Counted from the stretch's first letter, positions 30,637-39,916 are shown. The stretch: 64,000 nt of DNA from Desulforhopalus sp. IMCC35007 (GCF_005116575.1 NZ_SWCN01000007.1:62001-126000); one strand, 5' to 3'. The notes: generated by a model from the sequence alone, not told the origin. Program-made: numbers and translations.

Positions 30637-31629
30637 ATGGTTAAAATTAAAGATGTTGCCAATGCTGCGGGCGTATCAACTGCTACTGTATCACGGGTCT
30701 TAGCGAACAAACCCCACGTGCGACGTGAAGTGCATGATCGAGTGATGAAAGTAGTGAAAAAGCTGAATTATCGGCCAAACCGAGTTGCACAAAATCTGAG
30801 ATCAAATAGTTCAAAGATTATAGCACTGGTTGTTTCCGATATAGAGAATCCATTTTTTCAGCGGGTCAGTCGGGCTGTTGATGATGCAGCCTATGAGCAT
30901 GGTTATATTGTCATGCTTTGCAATACAGATGAAAACCCAGTCAAAGAAGAATCATGCCTGAATCTTCTTCGGGACGAGAATGTTGCTGGGGTTATTTTGT
31001 CACCTACACGACAAACAATTGAAAGATTTACAGATATACCCGCCCTCAATATGCCGGTAGTTATAGTTGACCGACATGCGAACAATCTGGAAGTTGACAA
31101 TGTCCTGATTGACAATGTTCAGTCGGCCCATATCCTCACAAGTCATTTAATAGAGCACGGTTATCAACGAATCGGTGGAATTTTCGGTGTGGGCAGTAAC
31201 ACTGGAAGTCTCCGGCATGAAGGTTTTATGCAAGCGTTAAAAGATCATAACATTAAGCCTGCTACCGAATTGATAAAGTTTGCCAACCCCAGAGAGGACG
31301 ATGGTTTTAAGACGACAATGAACCTGCTGAATCTGGAGAGTCGGCCAGATGCTATTATTACCAGCAACAGTCTGTTGGCAGCAGGCGTTCTTCTTGCGAT
31401 CCGAGAAAGCAAATTGACGATCCCGAAAGATATTGCTTTAGCCAGTTTTGATGATACTACCTGTGCTCAATTACTTGAACCTGCAATGACAGTCATTGAT
31501 CAGCCAACCTATGAAATTGGCCGGACTGCTGCTGAGCTTCTCATTAAAAGGATTCAGGATCCGACCCGTTCTAACCGTGAAGTTGTTCTGAAAACAAAAC
31601 TTATTATTCGCCAATCTTGCGGTTGCTGA
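30637..31629 (+). CDS. LacI/GalR-family transcriptional regulator
   Basis: A 330-residue repressor of typical length. The N-terminal helix-turn-helix and hinge (KIKDVANAAGVSTATVSRVL, then NYRPNRVAQNLRS) precede a periplasmic-binding-protein-like effector domain beginning ALVVSDIENPFFQRVSRAV at about residue 62 and continuing with LSPTRQTIERF, GYQRIGGIFG and IALASFDDT. It is transcribed away from the PTS/glycolysis cluster, and candidate operators flank it on both sides of the divergent region. It is therefore the likely sugar-responsive repressor of mtlA and the downstream genes and of itself. The inducer is unknown; a hexitol, its phosphate or a glycolytic intermediate would fit. AAGGAAAG precedes the ATG. 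Confidence 0.9.
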   Translation: MVKIKDVANAAGVSTATVSRVLANKPHVRREVHDRVMKVVKKLNYRPNRVAQNLRSNSSKIIALVVSDIENPFFQRVSRAVDDAAYEHGYIVMLCNTDENPVKEESCLNLLRDENVAGVILSPTRQTIERFTDIPALNMPVVIVDRHANNLEVDNVLIDNVQSAHILTSHLIEHGYQRIGGIFGVGSNTGSLRHEGFMQALKDHNIKPATELIKFANPREDDGFKTTMNLLNLESRPDAIITSNSLLAAGVLLAIRESKLTIPKDIALASFDDTTCAQLLEPAMTVIDQPTYEIGRTAAELLIKRIQDPTRSNREVVLKTKLIIRQSCGC

Positions 31630-31695
31630 AAATAATAAGCAAAATATTCATCTGTGTCAGCATAACGACTCCTATTACGCTATCTGAGCCGCTTA

Positions 31696-33585
31696 CTATT
31701 GTTTTTTGAGATTGTGGGTGCGAGATCTGGAGAGAGCCGGTTCTTTTTGCAACCTTTTTTTCAAGCGAAGCCGTTGCAGATATGTAAATGGGGCACGCGT
31801 TGCCGATTTTTTACCGGGCCTTGTTGTTTCTGGCAAAAAGAGCAGATCAGTAATATGGACCGTCGGGACGACCCGTTCGAGAAAGTTGCAACAACCAGCG
31901 CAGTAGGTGACCAAAATACGACCTCCGCTTTCTTTCGCTCGCATGTTTGCCCAGGCCTTGGCAAATAAAGGACGAACAGCACTCACAGTCCCTCCTTCTC
32001 CGCAACAGAGCGTACGGCGGCCGCGATGTTTCATCTCCACTTGCTCCAGGCCCAGATCCGTTACCAGTCGACGTACGGACTTCTGCACGTTATCGGCCTC
32101 TCGCATAGAGCAGGGATCGTGAACACACACGGTCTTCCATGTTTTGGCCAATGGCATAGTTCCTTGTTCCACCTCAATAACCTCGTAAACTGTCTGTACT
32201 GCCAAACCTTTTCCATACTGCTGAAAAATCTTATAACAATTCGGACACGCAACCAATACACGCCGAATTCCTTGCTCTCGAAGGCTTTGACGCAATGCAC
32301 CAAAGGCTGCCGCAAAATGTTCTTGTCGGCCGAGATCGTGGGAGGGCTTATTACAGCAGTTGAGCACCATTCCAAGTTTTGGGATAGTACGGCGCAAACT
32401 CTCAAAGAGCTGAACTGTGGTTGCCATGCGACTTCCAGGTAAATTACAGCCGGGGAAGAAAATTGTGTCACAACCATCGGGAATTCCCTGCCATGCGAAA
32501 AGTTTCGAACGTCCAAGCGTCTCATATCTGAGAATTGTGCTGTACGTCGATTTGTTGAACTGACCGTTTGCCACAAATGTTCTTCGCAGATCAAGAAATA
32601 GTCTGCCGGGATCGAGTTTTTCCGGGCAAACTGCAGCACAAAGGCCGCAGAGGCTGCATTCGTAAGCCATTGACAGAGCTCCGTTCCAGGTAAAATCCTG
32701 ATTTACGGCAATTGCTTTAGGTGTGCCGTAATGGCTCAAAAAAGTGCAGTTCCTGACGCATGCTCCGCATTCACTGCATCGATTTTCGATATCACGCAGC
32801 TGGTTGGATACTGTTGCCGGAAGCGACGATGGTTTGTTTTCTGCTTTTTCCCGTTGCTCACTTGATCGTTGTGAGGCTCTTTGCCAGACAAACAGGCGTT
32901 TAGTTACTAAAGGAAAGAGACCGATAAGAGCAAGAGCCGTCAGTAAACCTGGAGATATGATTTCAGCAGGAGAATCAATCAGTCCCAATTGGTTGCCGGC
33001 ATTGACGAAAAGAAATGTTCCCGGCAGCATGCCGAGTTGTGAAACCCAATAAAAAGTGGTCAGGCGCAATGTTGTCAGCCCCATGACCAGGTTGATGATA
33101 AAAAAGGGAATAACCGGCAGGAGTCTCAGAGAAAAAAGATACAGGGCCCCCTCATCATGTAAACCGGCATTGACCCGTTTCAGCCTATCGGAAAATCGCC
33201 GTTGCACCAGATCCCGAAACAGATAACGAGAAAGGGCACAAGCTATCGTCGCTCCGATGGTGCTGGCAAAAGACACCAGCACCGTCCCTGCCAGGGTGCC
33301 GAAAAGTGCACCGGCAACCAGACCAAGAATCGTTCCACCAGGAAGGTTAAGAATTATCACAGGCAGGTAGCAGGCAAGAAAACCACCCGCTACCAGCCAG
33401 GGACTTTCAGCATAGAGTTGTTGAAGCTCTACCTGATGGGATTTTAGCGCAGTAAGTGACAGTTCATGATGCAGGCCAGTCGTGAAAAAAATTGAACATA
33501 CTCCAATTATCCCCAGTAACAGTCCACTTTTGAGCACCATGCCTGAGGAAATTGATTTCTCACGTTGTAGCTGAGATAAATTCAT
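31696..33585 (-). CDS. Fusion of VTT (DedA/TVP38-like) membrane domain with HdrD/GlpC-like Fe-S (CCG) domain
   Basis: About 629 residues. The first 240 form a membrane VTT/SNARE-associated domain with several hydrophobic segments, including LNLPGGTILGLVAGALFGTLAG and RLLPVIPFFIINLVMGL. The remainder is cytoplasmic: two 4Fe-4S clusters (CSECGACVRNC and CSLCGLCAAVCPEK, near 275 and 335) and two CCG-type cysteine modules (LNCCNKPSH with ACPNC; TLCCGEGG with TYCAGCCNF). The latter match HdrD/GlpC subunits that bind a special 4Fe-4S centre and pass electrons to disulfides, quinones or similar acceptors. The ATG at 33585 lies seven bases after the rhodanese stop, so the two are co-transcribed. The substrate is unknown; the fusion suggests a membrane redox or sulfur-transfer role. 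Confidence 0.82.
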   Translation of the reverse strand: MNLSQLQREKSISSGMVLKSGLLLGIIGVCSIFFTTGLHHELSLTALKSHQVELQQLYAESPWLVAGGFLACYLPVIILNLPGGTILGLVAGALFGTLAGTVLVSFASTIGATIACALSRYLFRDLVQRRFSDRLKRVNAGLHDEGALYLFSLRLLPVIPFFIINLVMGLTTLRLTTFYWVSQLGMLPGTFLFVNAGNQLGLIDSPAEIISPGLLTALALIGLFPLVTKRLFVWQRASQRSSEQREKAENKPSSLPATVSNQLRDIENRCSECGACVRNCTFLSHYGTPKAIAVNQDFTWNGALSMAYECSLCGLCAAVCPEKLDPGRLFLDLRRTFVANGQFNKSTYSTILRYETLGRSKLFAWQGIPDGCDTIFFPGCNLPGSRMATTVQLFESLRRTIPKLGMVLNCCNKPSHDLGRQEHFAAAFGALRQSLREQGIRRVLVACPNCYKIFQQYGKGLAVQTVYEVIEVEQGTMPLAKTWKTVCVHDPCSMREADNVQKSVRRLVTDLGLEQVEMKHRGRRTLCCGEGGTVSAVRPLFAKAWANMRAKESGGRILVTYCAGCCNFLERVVPTVHITDLLFLPETTRPGKKSATRAPFTYLQRLRLKKRLQKEPALSRSRTHNLKKQ

Positions 33586-33592
33586 GAAGGGC

Positions 33593-34015
33593 TTATTTTG
33601 CTTCAGTGGCAAAAGGCCATTTTTCCACGCCTTTCTCAAGAATCAACAACCGGCTTTCATCGACGCCGTTGGCTTTGTAAAAATCATAGGTTCTTTTGGC
33701 ACCCCCACCACCGCGAGGGCAGAGGACAATTACATCGTCTTGGCTTTCGAGAATCTGTGGCAGCAATTGACCAATAGCCGCACGTTCTTCGTCAGTTTCC
33801 ACCGGGTAGGCATTGGTTTCAATCGAGCCTGGGATGTGTGCTTTAGCGAATTGTTCCACCGAGCAGATATCAACCAGGATCATTGGTGATTTTGCCTCAA
33901 TGCGTTTTTGCAGATCCTCTGGGGAGATGAAGTTGTAGCCACTGGATAGAAAGGCAGAAGCGGATGACACACTAAACAGCAGTGCGATAAGACAGAGTAA
34001 ACCTTTTTTAAACAT
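33593..34015 (-). CDS. Exported rhodanese-like sulfurtransferase
   Basis: A 140-residue protein. The N-terminus has a Lys-Lys start and hydrophobic core (FKKGLLCLIALLFSVSSASA), a clear signal peptide with a probable cleavage after SASA. A single rhodanese domain follows: FISPEDLQKRI, ILVDICSVEQFAKAHIPGSI and the active-site loop with Cys in VIVLCPRGGGGAKRTYDF near residue 100. Family members carry sulfane sulfur on that Cys; here the site is unusually Gly-rich. The ATG at 34015 follows TAAGGAGAAAAGAAA, better than the longer frame. It precedes the VTT/HdrD-like gene by seven bases, suggesting that periplasmic sulfur handling couples to that membrane Fe-S protein. Confidence 0.85.
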   Translation of the reverse strand: MFKKGLLCLIALLFSVSSASAFLSSGYNFISPEDLQKRIEAKSPMILVDICSVEQFAKAHIPGSIETNAYPVETDEERAAIGQLLPQILESQDDVIVLCPRGGGGAKRTYDFYKANGVDESRLLILEKGVEKWPFATEAK

Positions 34016-34538
34016 TTTTCTTTTCTCCTTAGTATTTGAATCATTCATGACAAACAGCATAACGACACTACCGTCGAAGCCAGGGAAAATTTATAGCACA
34101 GATTTTTAACTTGGTAAAAAAGGTAATACCGATCGATTAGGGGCTGATTGATAGACTAGAGGGATAGGCCGTGGTGTAAGAGCGTTCACGGACATGTGCT
34201 TTTTGAGGTATCTACTCCTTAAGAAAGATAATAATTGTAAATATCAGTTCAGGCGTAACCTTTTGAATTAGAAGAAATGATGACGCTGTTACGTCTGCCC
34301 TGCATGTTGCAGATTTCTGTGTGTCAGGAGTTCAGCAAATTTTTCTTGCTCCTTTTTAGTAAAAATATAGCAATACGCTCCATGCAAATTTCTGATTGAA
34401 AACACTTAGAAAATGCAGACCTATGCCACCACATTTTTTAATCGTTATTTCCTATTTGACATATTATATATTTCGATAGTAGCTTGGTTTATCAATAACC
34501 GAAATAAAAGGAACAATATCAAGCTTAAGATAACCAGC
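34016..34538. other. Intergenic region, divergent rhodanese and HesB-like genes
   Basis: About 520 bases containing the two divergent promoters. The plus-strand frame open from 34413 lacks a ribosome-binding site before the HesB-like ATG and is probably untranslated. No operator palindrome or RNA element was recognised. Confidence 0.3.
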
Positions 34539-34862
34539 ATGGAGAATGACAAATTGATAAACTATCCTCAAGAAAACAATAGCTTCTCAGCCATCAGAGT
34601 TTCACTGGTGCAGGACGGATGTTTCGGTCCGTTTTTGGGCCTCTCCTTTGACCAAGAGAAACCGCAGGATGAATCATTTCAGATTCATGAACTAACCTTT
34701 ATCATGGAGAAAAGCCTTTTAAAAAAATGTGGGGGCATATCAATTGATTTCAACGAGGCTGGAAGCTTCTCCGGGTTCACAATTACTTCTGTCAACCCAC
34801 TTTCTTTAGGAGAAGAGTGCTGTAGTCCGGGACCATGCGGGTCATGTGGTTGCTGTCAATGA
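34539..34862 (+). CDS. HesB/IscA-like protein with Cys-rich C-terminus
   Basis: A 107-residue protein. The core LVQDGCFGPFLGLSFDQ at about residues 25-42, then a strand (ISIDFNEAGSFSGFTITS) and a tail ending CCSPGPCGSCGCC match the HesB/IscA-like family seen in deltaproteobacteria and clostridia. That family has a GC-GPxLGL loop and a C-terminal cysteine cluster, and some members carry selenocysteine there. Here all positions are Cys; no in-frame TGA within the tail was needed. A-type proteins bind or deliver Fe-S clusters, but this branch has no proven function. The ATG at 34539 is chosen because the product then starts at the domain, though its ribosome-binding site is weak. Confidence 0.7.
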   Translation: MENDKLINYPQENNSFSAIRVSLVQDGCFGPFLGLSFDQEKPQDESFQIHELTFIMEKSLLKKCGGISIDFNEAGSFSGFTITSVNPLSLGEECCSPGPCGSCGCCQ

Positions 34863-35108
34863 GCCTTGAGCTATCAAGGCACATTAACCTGTAGTTAAAG
34901 CCCATGGAGAAATCTTTTGAGATAAGAATACTTCAGATAATTCGGAATTCCGTGAAAAGAGTATTGTATTAATACCTAAAAATAGCGTAAAACTTCTCAT
35001 TTTAATTTCTGTAATAATTAGGTTCGGCAGGATATCCAGGCAATCGAAAATGAACTCTATTGTCTAAAGTGGATATTAGGTTTGACCCGACATGAAACAA
35101 GGATGAGA

Positions 35109-36599
35109 ATGGAATTGATGAACAAACCAGTGATGGTTCTTGGGGCCACTGGCTATGTAGGTGGAAGATTGGTGCCACTTCTTCTCGAACAGGGGTGGAA
35201 AGTCAGGGCTGTTGGTCGTTCTGACCAAAAGATTAAAGCAAGGTCATGGGGAAATCACTCCAATCTGCAAATTATTGTAGCCGACGCCCTAGACACAGCA
35301 ACACTCGCTGAAGCAATGCAAGACTGCATTGCGGTTTTCTATCTCATCCAATCAATCAGGCCAGGTGAAAGTGATTTTGCCACCCTCGACCGGCAGATTG
35401 CCTATTCTGCCGTCAAAGCTGCCAGGGTAGCTGGAATGAACTGGTTTATTCATTTCAGTGGGCTGGGACATCAATCCCGTCTTTCTTCCCAGTTAAGATC
35501 CAGGTATGAAGTTGGTGACATCCTGAGCCTTGGTGGTGCCAAAGTTACCCAACTGAGAGCCCCGTTAGTCCTTGGCTCTGGAGGGGCCTCATTTGAAATG
35601 ATCCGAGCTTTTTGCGGGTACATGCGAATCATGTTTGCCCCTCGCTGGATGGATACCAAATGTCAACCCATCGCCATTTCTAATGTGATCGAATATCTGG
35701 CTGGGTGCCTGTCTCATCCCCAAACGGCTGGACAGGTTTACCAGGTTGGAGGGCCCGAAGTTCTTACCTGGCGTAAGCTTTTTCATATTTATGCCGATGA
35801 GGCCCAGCTGCCGGAACGAATCGTTGTGGTACTCCCTTTGCGTATCCATCGAATTTCGATTGGCTGGATGAATGTGGTAACACCGGTATCTGTAGCTCTT
35901 ATCCGGCCGCTGGTTGAACGTATGCAGGATGAAATTCTCTGCCAGGAAAAGCTCATCCAGGAGATCATTCCCCAAAATCTTCTCACCTGCCGCGAGGCCA
36001 TAACCGTCGCTCTTTCCGAAACATACCGAAACGAGGTCGTTTCCAGCTGTTTTGACGCGGGCTCAACCCAACTGTCAGAATGGGACGTTACCATGAGACC
36101 GTCAGAAGCAAAAGTTTATCGGGACACTTTCTCAATCATCCTTGACGGTTCACCGGAACATACCTGGAACGTGGTAAAAAGTATTGGCGGCAATACCGGT
36201 TGGTACTTTGGAACGGTGCTTTGGCGGATACGCGGTTTTGTTGACAAACTGCTTGGAGGCCCGGGTTTATCAAGGGGCCGCCGCCGTGTGGATTCCATTG
36301 CTGTTGGTGACTGCCTTGATTTTTGGCGTGTAGTGGCAGTGGATGAGCGGCGCCTCCTACTGAAGGCTGAGATGCTTGCACCGGGTAAGGCTATGTTGGA
36401 ATTTCATATTCAAGTGTTACCAGACGGCACAAATGAGCTGCGGATGACTCCAAGCTTTGAACCCCGAGGGTTGTGGGGGAGACTGTACTGGTGGATTATT
36501 GCACCATCACATTCCCTGATGTTTGGCTCCATGCTCAAGCAAATGGCCAAGGTAGCTGATGTTCGTGTTTTAAAGGGTCCAACCGCTGTCAAAGGGTGA
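35109..36599 (+). CDS. NAD(P)-binding SDR protein fused to DUF2867 (YbjT-like)
   Basis: About 496 residues. An N-terminal atypical short-chain dehydrogenase/NmrA-type Rossmann domain (VMVLGATGYVGGRLVPLL, then WKVRAVGRS and VAAR-type linkers) runs to about residue 280. It is followed by a C-terminal DUF2867 domain of the START/SRPBCC type (about 340-490, with WYFGTVLWRIRGFVDKLLGG and FWRVVAVDERRLLLKAEM). This two-domain arrangement occurs in many bacteria, with no established reaction. The catalytic YxxxK of classical SDRs is not obvious. The frame opens at a TTG at 35082; the ATG at 35109 follows AAGGATGAG and is preferred. It stands alone between the HesB-like gene and the Crp/Fnr regulator. 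Confidence 0.82.
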   Translation: MELMNKPVMVLGATGYVGGRLVPLLLEQGWKVRAVGRSDQKIKARSWGNHSNLQIIVADALDTATLAEAMQDCIAVFYLIQSIRPGESDFATLDRQIAYSAVKAARVAGMNWFIHFSGLGHQSRLSSQLRSRYEVGDILSLGGAKVTQLRAPLVLGSGGASFEMIRAFCGYMRIMFAPRWMDTKCQPIAISNVIEYLAGCLSHPQTAGQVYQVGGPEVLTWRKLFHIYADEAQLPERIVVVLPLRIHRISIGWMNVVTPVSVALIRPLVERMQDEILCQEKLIQEIIPQNLLTCREAITVALSETYRNEVVSSCFDAGSTQLSEWDVTMRPSEAKVYRDTFSIILDGSPEHTWNVVKSIGGNTGWYFGTVLWRIRGFVDKLLGGPGLSRGRRRVDSIAVGDCLDFWRVVAVDERRLLLKAEMLAPGKAMLEFHIQVLPDGTNELRMTPSFEPRGLWGRLYWWIIAPSHSLMFGSMLKQMAKVADVRVLKGPTAVKG

Positions 36600-36927
36600 A
36601 AAGGACTTATCATGTATTGCTGAAATGTTAATGGTAAAGACGATTAAGGTGTTTCCAGTCGATTTGTTACGACAGGCTTAATAGGTTTGAAAGATCCTTA
36701 AAATGAAGTTTTACATATGTCCGCAGGTTTGATAACGTAAATATCTCAACAGAATTATCTGTAAAGATATGATAAAAATTGATTGCTCAATAAATCTTGT
36801 TACCAAAATTCTCGAGATAAGCCAATATTTGTCAATGTAATGTCTGGGCGGTTTAACAATGAGCAGGCGCTTCGCGACATGTGTTAGACCATGCCATTAT
36901 TTATATATCAGTCAAAGGTGGCTATTG
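36600..36927. other. Intergenic region before the Crp/Fnr regulator gene
   Basis: About 330 AT-rich bases containing the promoter of the regulator gene. The open frame from 36859 to 36927 lacks its own ribosome-binding site. No clear FNR-type TTGAT-N4-ATCAA box was found. Confidence 0.3.
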
Positions 36928-37596
36928 ATGTTTTGGGAAAAGATAATGTACAGCGATGTATTCAAAGGTATAGGCAAAAAAATTTCTTTTCCTGCCAATT
37001 GCGAGTTACCAATTGGCAATGATGTGGCTTACCTGGAAAGAGGTATCTGCGGTGTAGCAACAGTAACCCAAGAAGGCAACGACCGCACTTACCTCTATTT
37101 CAAATCCGGGAACCTCATGGGCTTTTTACGCCATATTCTTCCTGTTGATACATTTGCAGCCAGCCATATCCATAAAACAAGGAATCGGGTAGTTACAAAA
37201 ACGAAGGTCGATTGCTATATAATTAAAAAAGAGGACTTTTTTGGAATATTAGAAACGAATCCTGCATATTATCAGGTGTTGACCATAGCATTGGCCCAAA
37301 ACTTATCAAACGTTATGGAGCACTCCGCCTGGCTTGCATGTGAGAATGGGCCCATTCGCATCTGTTCAATGTTACTTGAGTTCTCAGAGTTGGCTGGTGG
37401 GATTTATCTGTTGCCGCGCTGTTTTACTCAAGCGGAGATGGCACACTTTTTATCACTGCATAAGATTACCGTCGCAAAGATATTAAAATCTCTGCGGGAA
37501 GCGAACTTTATAAGAAAAGATGGACAGCTTATCCGTATAATGGACAGAGAGGCCTTGATTAAAATAGTGAATCGGGAACTTTGTATACGATACTGA
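36928..37596 (+). CDS. Crp/Fnr-family transcriptional regulator
   Basis: A 222-residue regulator. An N-terminal cyclic-nucleotide-binding-like beta barrel (about 10-130, with VAYLERGICGVATVTQEGNDRTYLYF and GNLMGFL) and a long dimer helix lead to a C-terminal winged HTH (CFTQAEMAHFLSLHKITVAKILKSLREANFI). No N-terminal Cys cluster of the FNR type is present, so it is unlikely to hold an oxygen-sensing Fe-S centre. The RxxS cAMP pocket of Crp is also not evident. The ATG at 36928 follows AAAGGTGGCTATTG. It is convergent with the arylsulfotransferase operon, with only a hairpin between them, so it may regulate that operon. That is inference. Confidence 0.85.
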   Translation: MFWEKIMYSDVFKGIGKKISFPANCELPIGNDVAYLERGICGVATVTQEGNDRTYLYFKSGNLMGFLRHILPVDTFAASHIHKTRNRVVTKTKVDCYIIKKEDFFGILETNPAYYQVLTIALAQNLSNVMEHSAWLACENGPIRICSMLLEFSELAGGIYLLPRCFTQAEMAHFLSLHKITVAKILKSLREANFIRKDGQLIRIMDREALIKIVNRELCIRY

Positions 37597-37625
37597 GGTC
37601 CGATAGCAAAACGTAGCCGGCAATG

Positions 37626-37661
37626 GCTATAGAGGGGCCTTTTCTACAGCCCCTCTATAGC
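37626..37661. terminator. Bidirectional hairpin terminator candidate
   Basis: GCTATAGAGGGGC at 37626-37638 and its exact complement at 37649-37661 enclose a 10-base loop. It lies between the convergent ends of the Crp/Fnr gene and the arylsulfotransferase gene. A long T-run is lacking on both sides, but position and stem strength favour a shared terminator. Confidence 0.6.
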
Positions 37662-37679
37662 TACTCTGTTATGAGATAA

Positions 37680-39572
37680 TTAAGGGAATGTGATTGTAAT
37701 TCCTGTGTTAAATTTCTTCTCATCGAGGATGTATTTTACTTTGAATACGCCGGAAAAACCAAGCTTACTGATATTCACAGACAACTGTCTGTCATCCGCG
37801 GCCATAAAAGACCCCACACACATGGCAAGAGCCGGCCGTGCCGTTGTCGATATATAGTAATTATGTGTTTCCTTTTCGTTTTCCAGACAGAGCATTAACA
37901 GGGTACCTTTGGAAAAACGTCCGTGAAATGTGAAGCGATCCTCTTCTTCTACAATTTTAATCTGGTTCCATTCCGATGGAGCTTCTAAAACTTCCTCAGC
38001 TTCAGGAACGGTATCAAATTCAGGCGTTACATCTAAAGTCCCCAATACTTTACCATCTCCTAAAAAGAGATTGTCTCCTCCGTGATATAGAGACAACTTT
38101 TCTGCTCTGTAAAACTGAGTGGGTAGATGCATTTCATACATGACCACATCATCTTTTAATTCAACAGTTATACTTTTTTGTACATGGGATGGGTCATTTG
38201 GATCAAGAAATGCGGGAAGCAAGAGTTCCGAGGCACTACCATCAACGTAGCCTATTCCACCAGAATGCACCATGTAATGACCATCTTCGTAATATTCTAC
38301 ATTACTGATATACGGTGAAAAAAAGTGCTGACCACGTTCTTTACCAAACTGCCAGACCTGCTCAATGGTCATTTTCTCGGTATCAATTTTATATCTGACA
38401 CCACGTGAGAAGTTATTCTTATTTAACCAATAATTCTCTTTTTTCTTCGCACGCCAGTGTCCGTTATCAAAACACATTACATCACCCTCAGGGGTGATAA
38501 GGCAGGCATGTTGCTCATATTGCCAATCAAAATCGCCGGTTCCGACAGGGGTGAAAAAGTATTTATCAACGAGCTCCTGCGGCCAGCCTTCAGGGTCTCC
38601 CAGCATCCAGCGTAACGCTCCCGTCTCATAATCGATATTGATGATAATATCCTGGTGACGTCCTGAAAGACTGAGTGAGTTTGTCACTTTGTCATACCAT
38701 ACCGCATTACAGTGGAACCAGTCATGGTCACTCCAGCTGCCCGACTTGCCGACATTCATTGGAAACAATCCTCGTATGTCCCACATGCGAAGAACGTCAC
38801 CAGTTTCTCTATCAATTAAAGCGAGCTGATCTTCAACGGTATCCCTATGGAAATCCTGGGTCAGGACAAGCAGGTTACCATCTTCCATCTCCCACTGGTC
38901 ATGGTGGTAGTTCCCTGGCAGGCGGTATTCTTTGACGATTTTACCTGCCATGGTGATCTCGCATATACCGACCGCATGATAGGGAACACGGGAATAACGA
39001 TAGGATCCACAAAGCAGATTGCCGTTTTTTGCCCGCTTCATGTCAAACACAAAGTTTTCGGCAAGTGTCCAGCGACAATCGCCTTTATGGTCATAGCCAC
39101 CGGGGAGTGATTTCCCGGCCGCAGAAACGAACATGAGATTGTCCGCCATATATTCTGGAGATGTGAAAATTTTCTCAACTTGCTGGGTGAGGACGGGCAG
39201 GTCGCCACCTTGAATCATGAGAGTTGTGTTACGGCCATCTGAAAGTTCAATCTGAACAGTATTTTCAAATGTTGCATAGAGGCCGAGGACAGGTACGATA
39301 TGTTTTCGCGAGGGGCCAAAAGAAAAGGAGATATCCGCTGTTGAATCCAGCTTTCCTTTTACCGTAACGGTTACACTGACCTCTTCCTTGGTCTCAAACA
39401 ACACCATTGCCGCAAGTGGATTGATGAGATATGGATTGTCAACAACGAGGGGTGACTCCAGTGTGTAGTCTCCCTGCTCAAACTGGCTGAGGAACTCTTT
39501 TTCTTTCCTGTTTTGCTGAGTGACAAGATGATCTATTCGTAAATATTGAACTTTGGGAAGATTGTAATTCAT
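37680..39572 (-). CDS. Arylsulfotransferase (ASST)-family protein, no visible signal peptide
   Basis: A 630-residue protein of the bacterial ASST family, a six-bladed propeller with an N-terminal Ig-like domain (about 1-150). Family blocks are visible: WFHCNAVWYD near residue 295, LSGRHQDIIINIDYETG near 315, EQHACLITPEGDVMCFDNG near 370 and YEDGHYMVHSGGIG near 435, carrying the conserved His and Arg residues used in sulfate transfer. ASST moves sulfate from one phenolic sulfate to another acceptor through a His-sulfate. Known members are periplasmic with a signal peptide. This one starts MNYNLPKVQYLRIDH with none, suggesting a cytoplasmic enzyme. The ATG at 39572 follows TTGGAGATATCA. It ends a four-gene operon. 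Confidence 0.82.
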   Translation of the reverse strand: MNYNLPKVQYLRIDHLVTQQNRKEKEFLSQFEQGDYTLESPLVVDNPYLINPLAAMVLFETKEEVSVTVTVKGKLDSTADISFSFGPSRKHIVPVLGLYATFENTVQIELSDGRNTTLMIQGGDLPVLTQQVEKIFTSPEYMADNLMFVSAAGKSLPGGYDHKGDCRWTLAENFVFDMKRAKNGNLLCGSYRYSRVPYHAVGICEITMAGKIVKEYRLPGNYHHDQWEMEDGNLLVLTQDFHRDTVEDQLALIDRETGDVLRMWDIRGLFPMNVGKSGSWSDHDWFHCNAVWYDKVTNSLSLSGRHQDIIINIDYETGALRWMLGDPEGWPQELVDKYFFTPVGTGDFDWQYEQHACLITPEGDVMCFDNGHWRAKKKENYWLNKNNFSRGVRYKIDTEKMTIEQVWQFGKERGQHFFSPYISNVEYYEDGHYMVHSGGIGYVDGSASELLLPAFLDPNDPSHVQKSITVELKDDVVMYEMHLPTQFYRAEKLSLYHGGDNLFLGDGKVLGTLDVTPEFDTVPEAEEVLEAPSEWNQIKIVEEEDRFTFHGRFSKGTLLMLCLENEKETHNYYISTTARPALAMCVGSFMAADDRQLSVNISKLGFSGVFKVKYILDEKKFNTGITITFP

Positions 39573-39607
39573 TGATATCTCCAATGTAGTCGTAAATTTA
39601 AAATTAT

Positions 39608-39916
39608 TTATGCTTTTTCAATCATCTCAATGATTGCTCTTTTCTGCTTGAGCCCTTGCATCCGTTCAATTTCTTTACCGTCTTTGAGCATGAGCATCGT
39701 AGGAAAGCCTTTCACATCGTAACTTTCTTTTAAGTCGGTGTATTCATCAAAATCGACAACCACGATTGTGGGGTTATCCAGGGTTTTGTCTACATCTTTA
39801 AGAACAAAAGCCAGCATTTTGCATGGGCCACAGGTTTTAGAATAAAACTCAACAAGCACTTTGCCGGACTCTGTTAATGTTTTAAATTCTTCTAAATTTT
39901 TGATTTCAGTTATCAT
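39608..39916 (-). CDS. Thioredoxin
   Basis: A 102-residue thioredoxin. The active site is FYSKTCGPCKMLAFVL (CGPC, not preceded by Trp as in the usual WCGPC), and the cis-Pro loop is VKGFPTMLML near residue 73. It is smaller and more divergent at the active-site entry than housekeeping TrxA, which suggests a dedicated partner. The gene starts 11 bases after the thioredoxin-reductase stop and precedes the ASST gene by 35 bases, so all three are likely produced together. The product would be a cytoplasmic dithiol donor reduced by the adjacent reductase. Confidence 0.93.
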   Translation of the reverse strand: MITEIKNLEEFKTLTESGKVLVEFYSKTCGPCKMLAFVLKDVDKTLDNPTIVVVDFDEYTDLKESYDVKGFPTMLMLKDGKEIERMQGLKQKRAIIEMIEKA

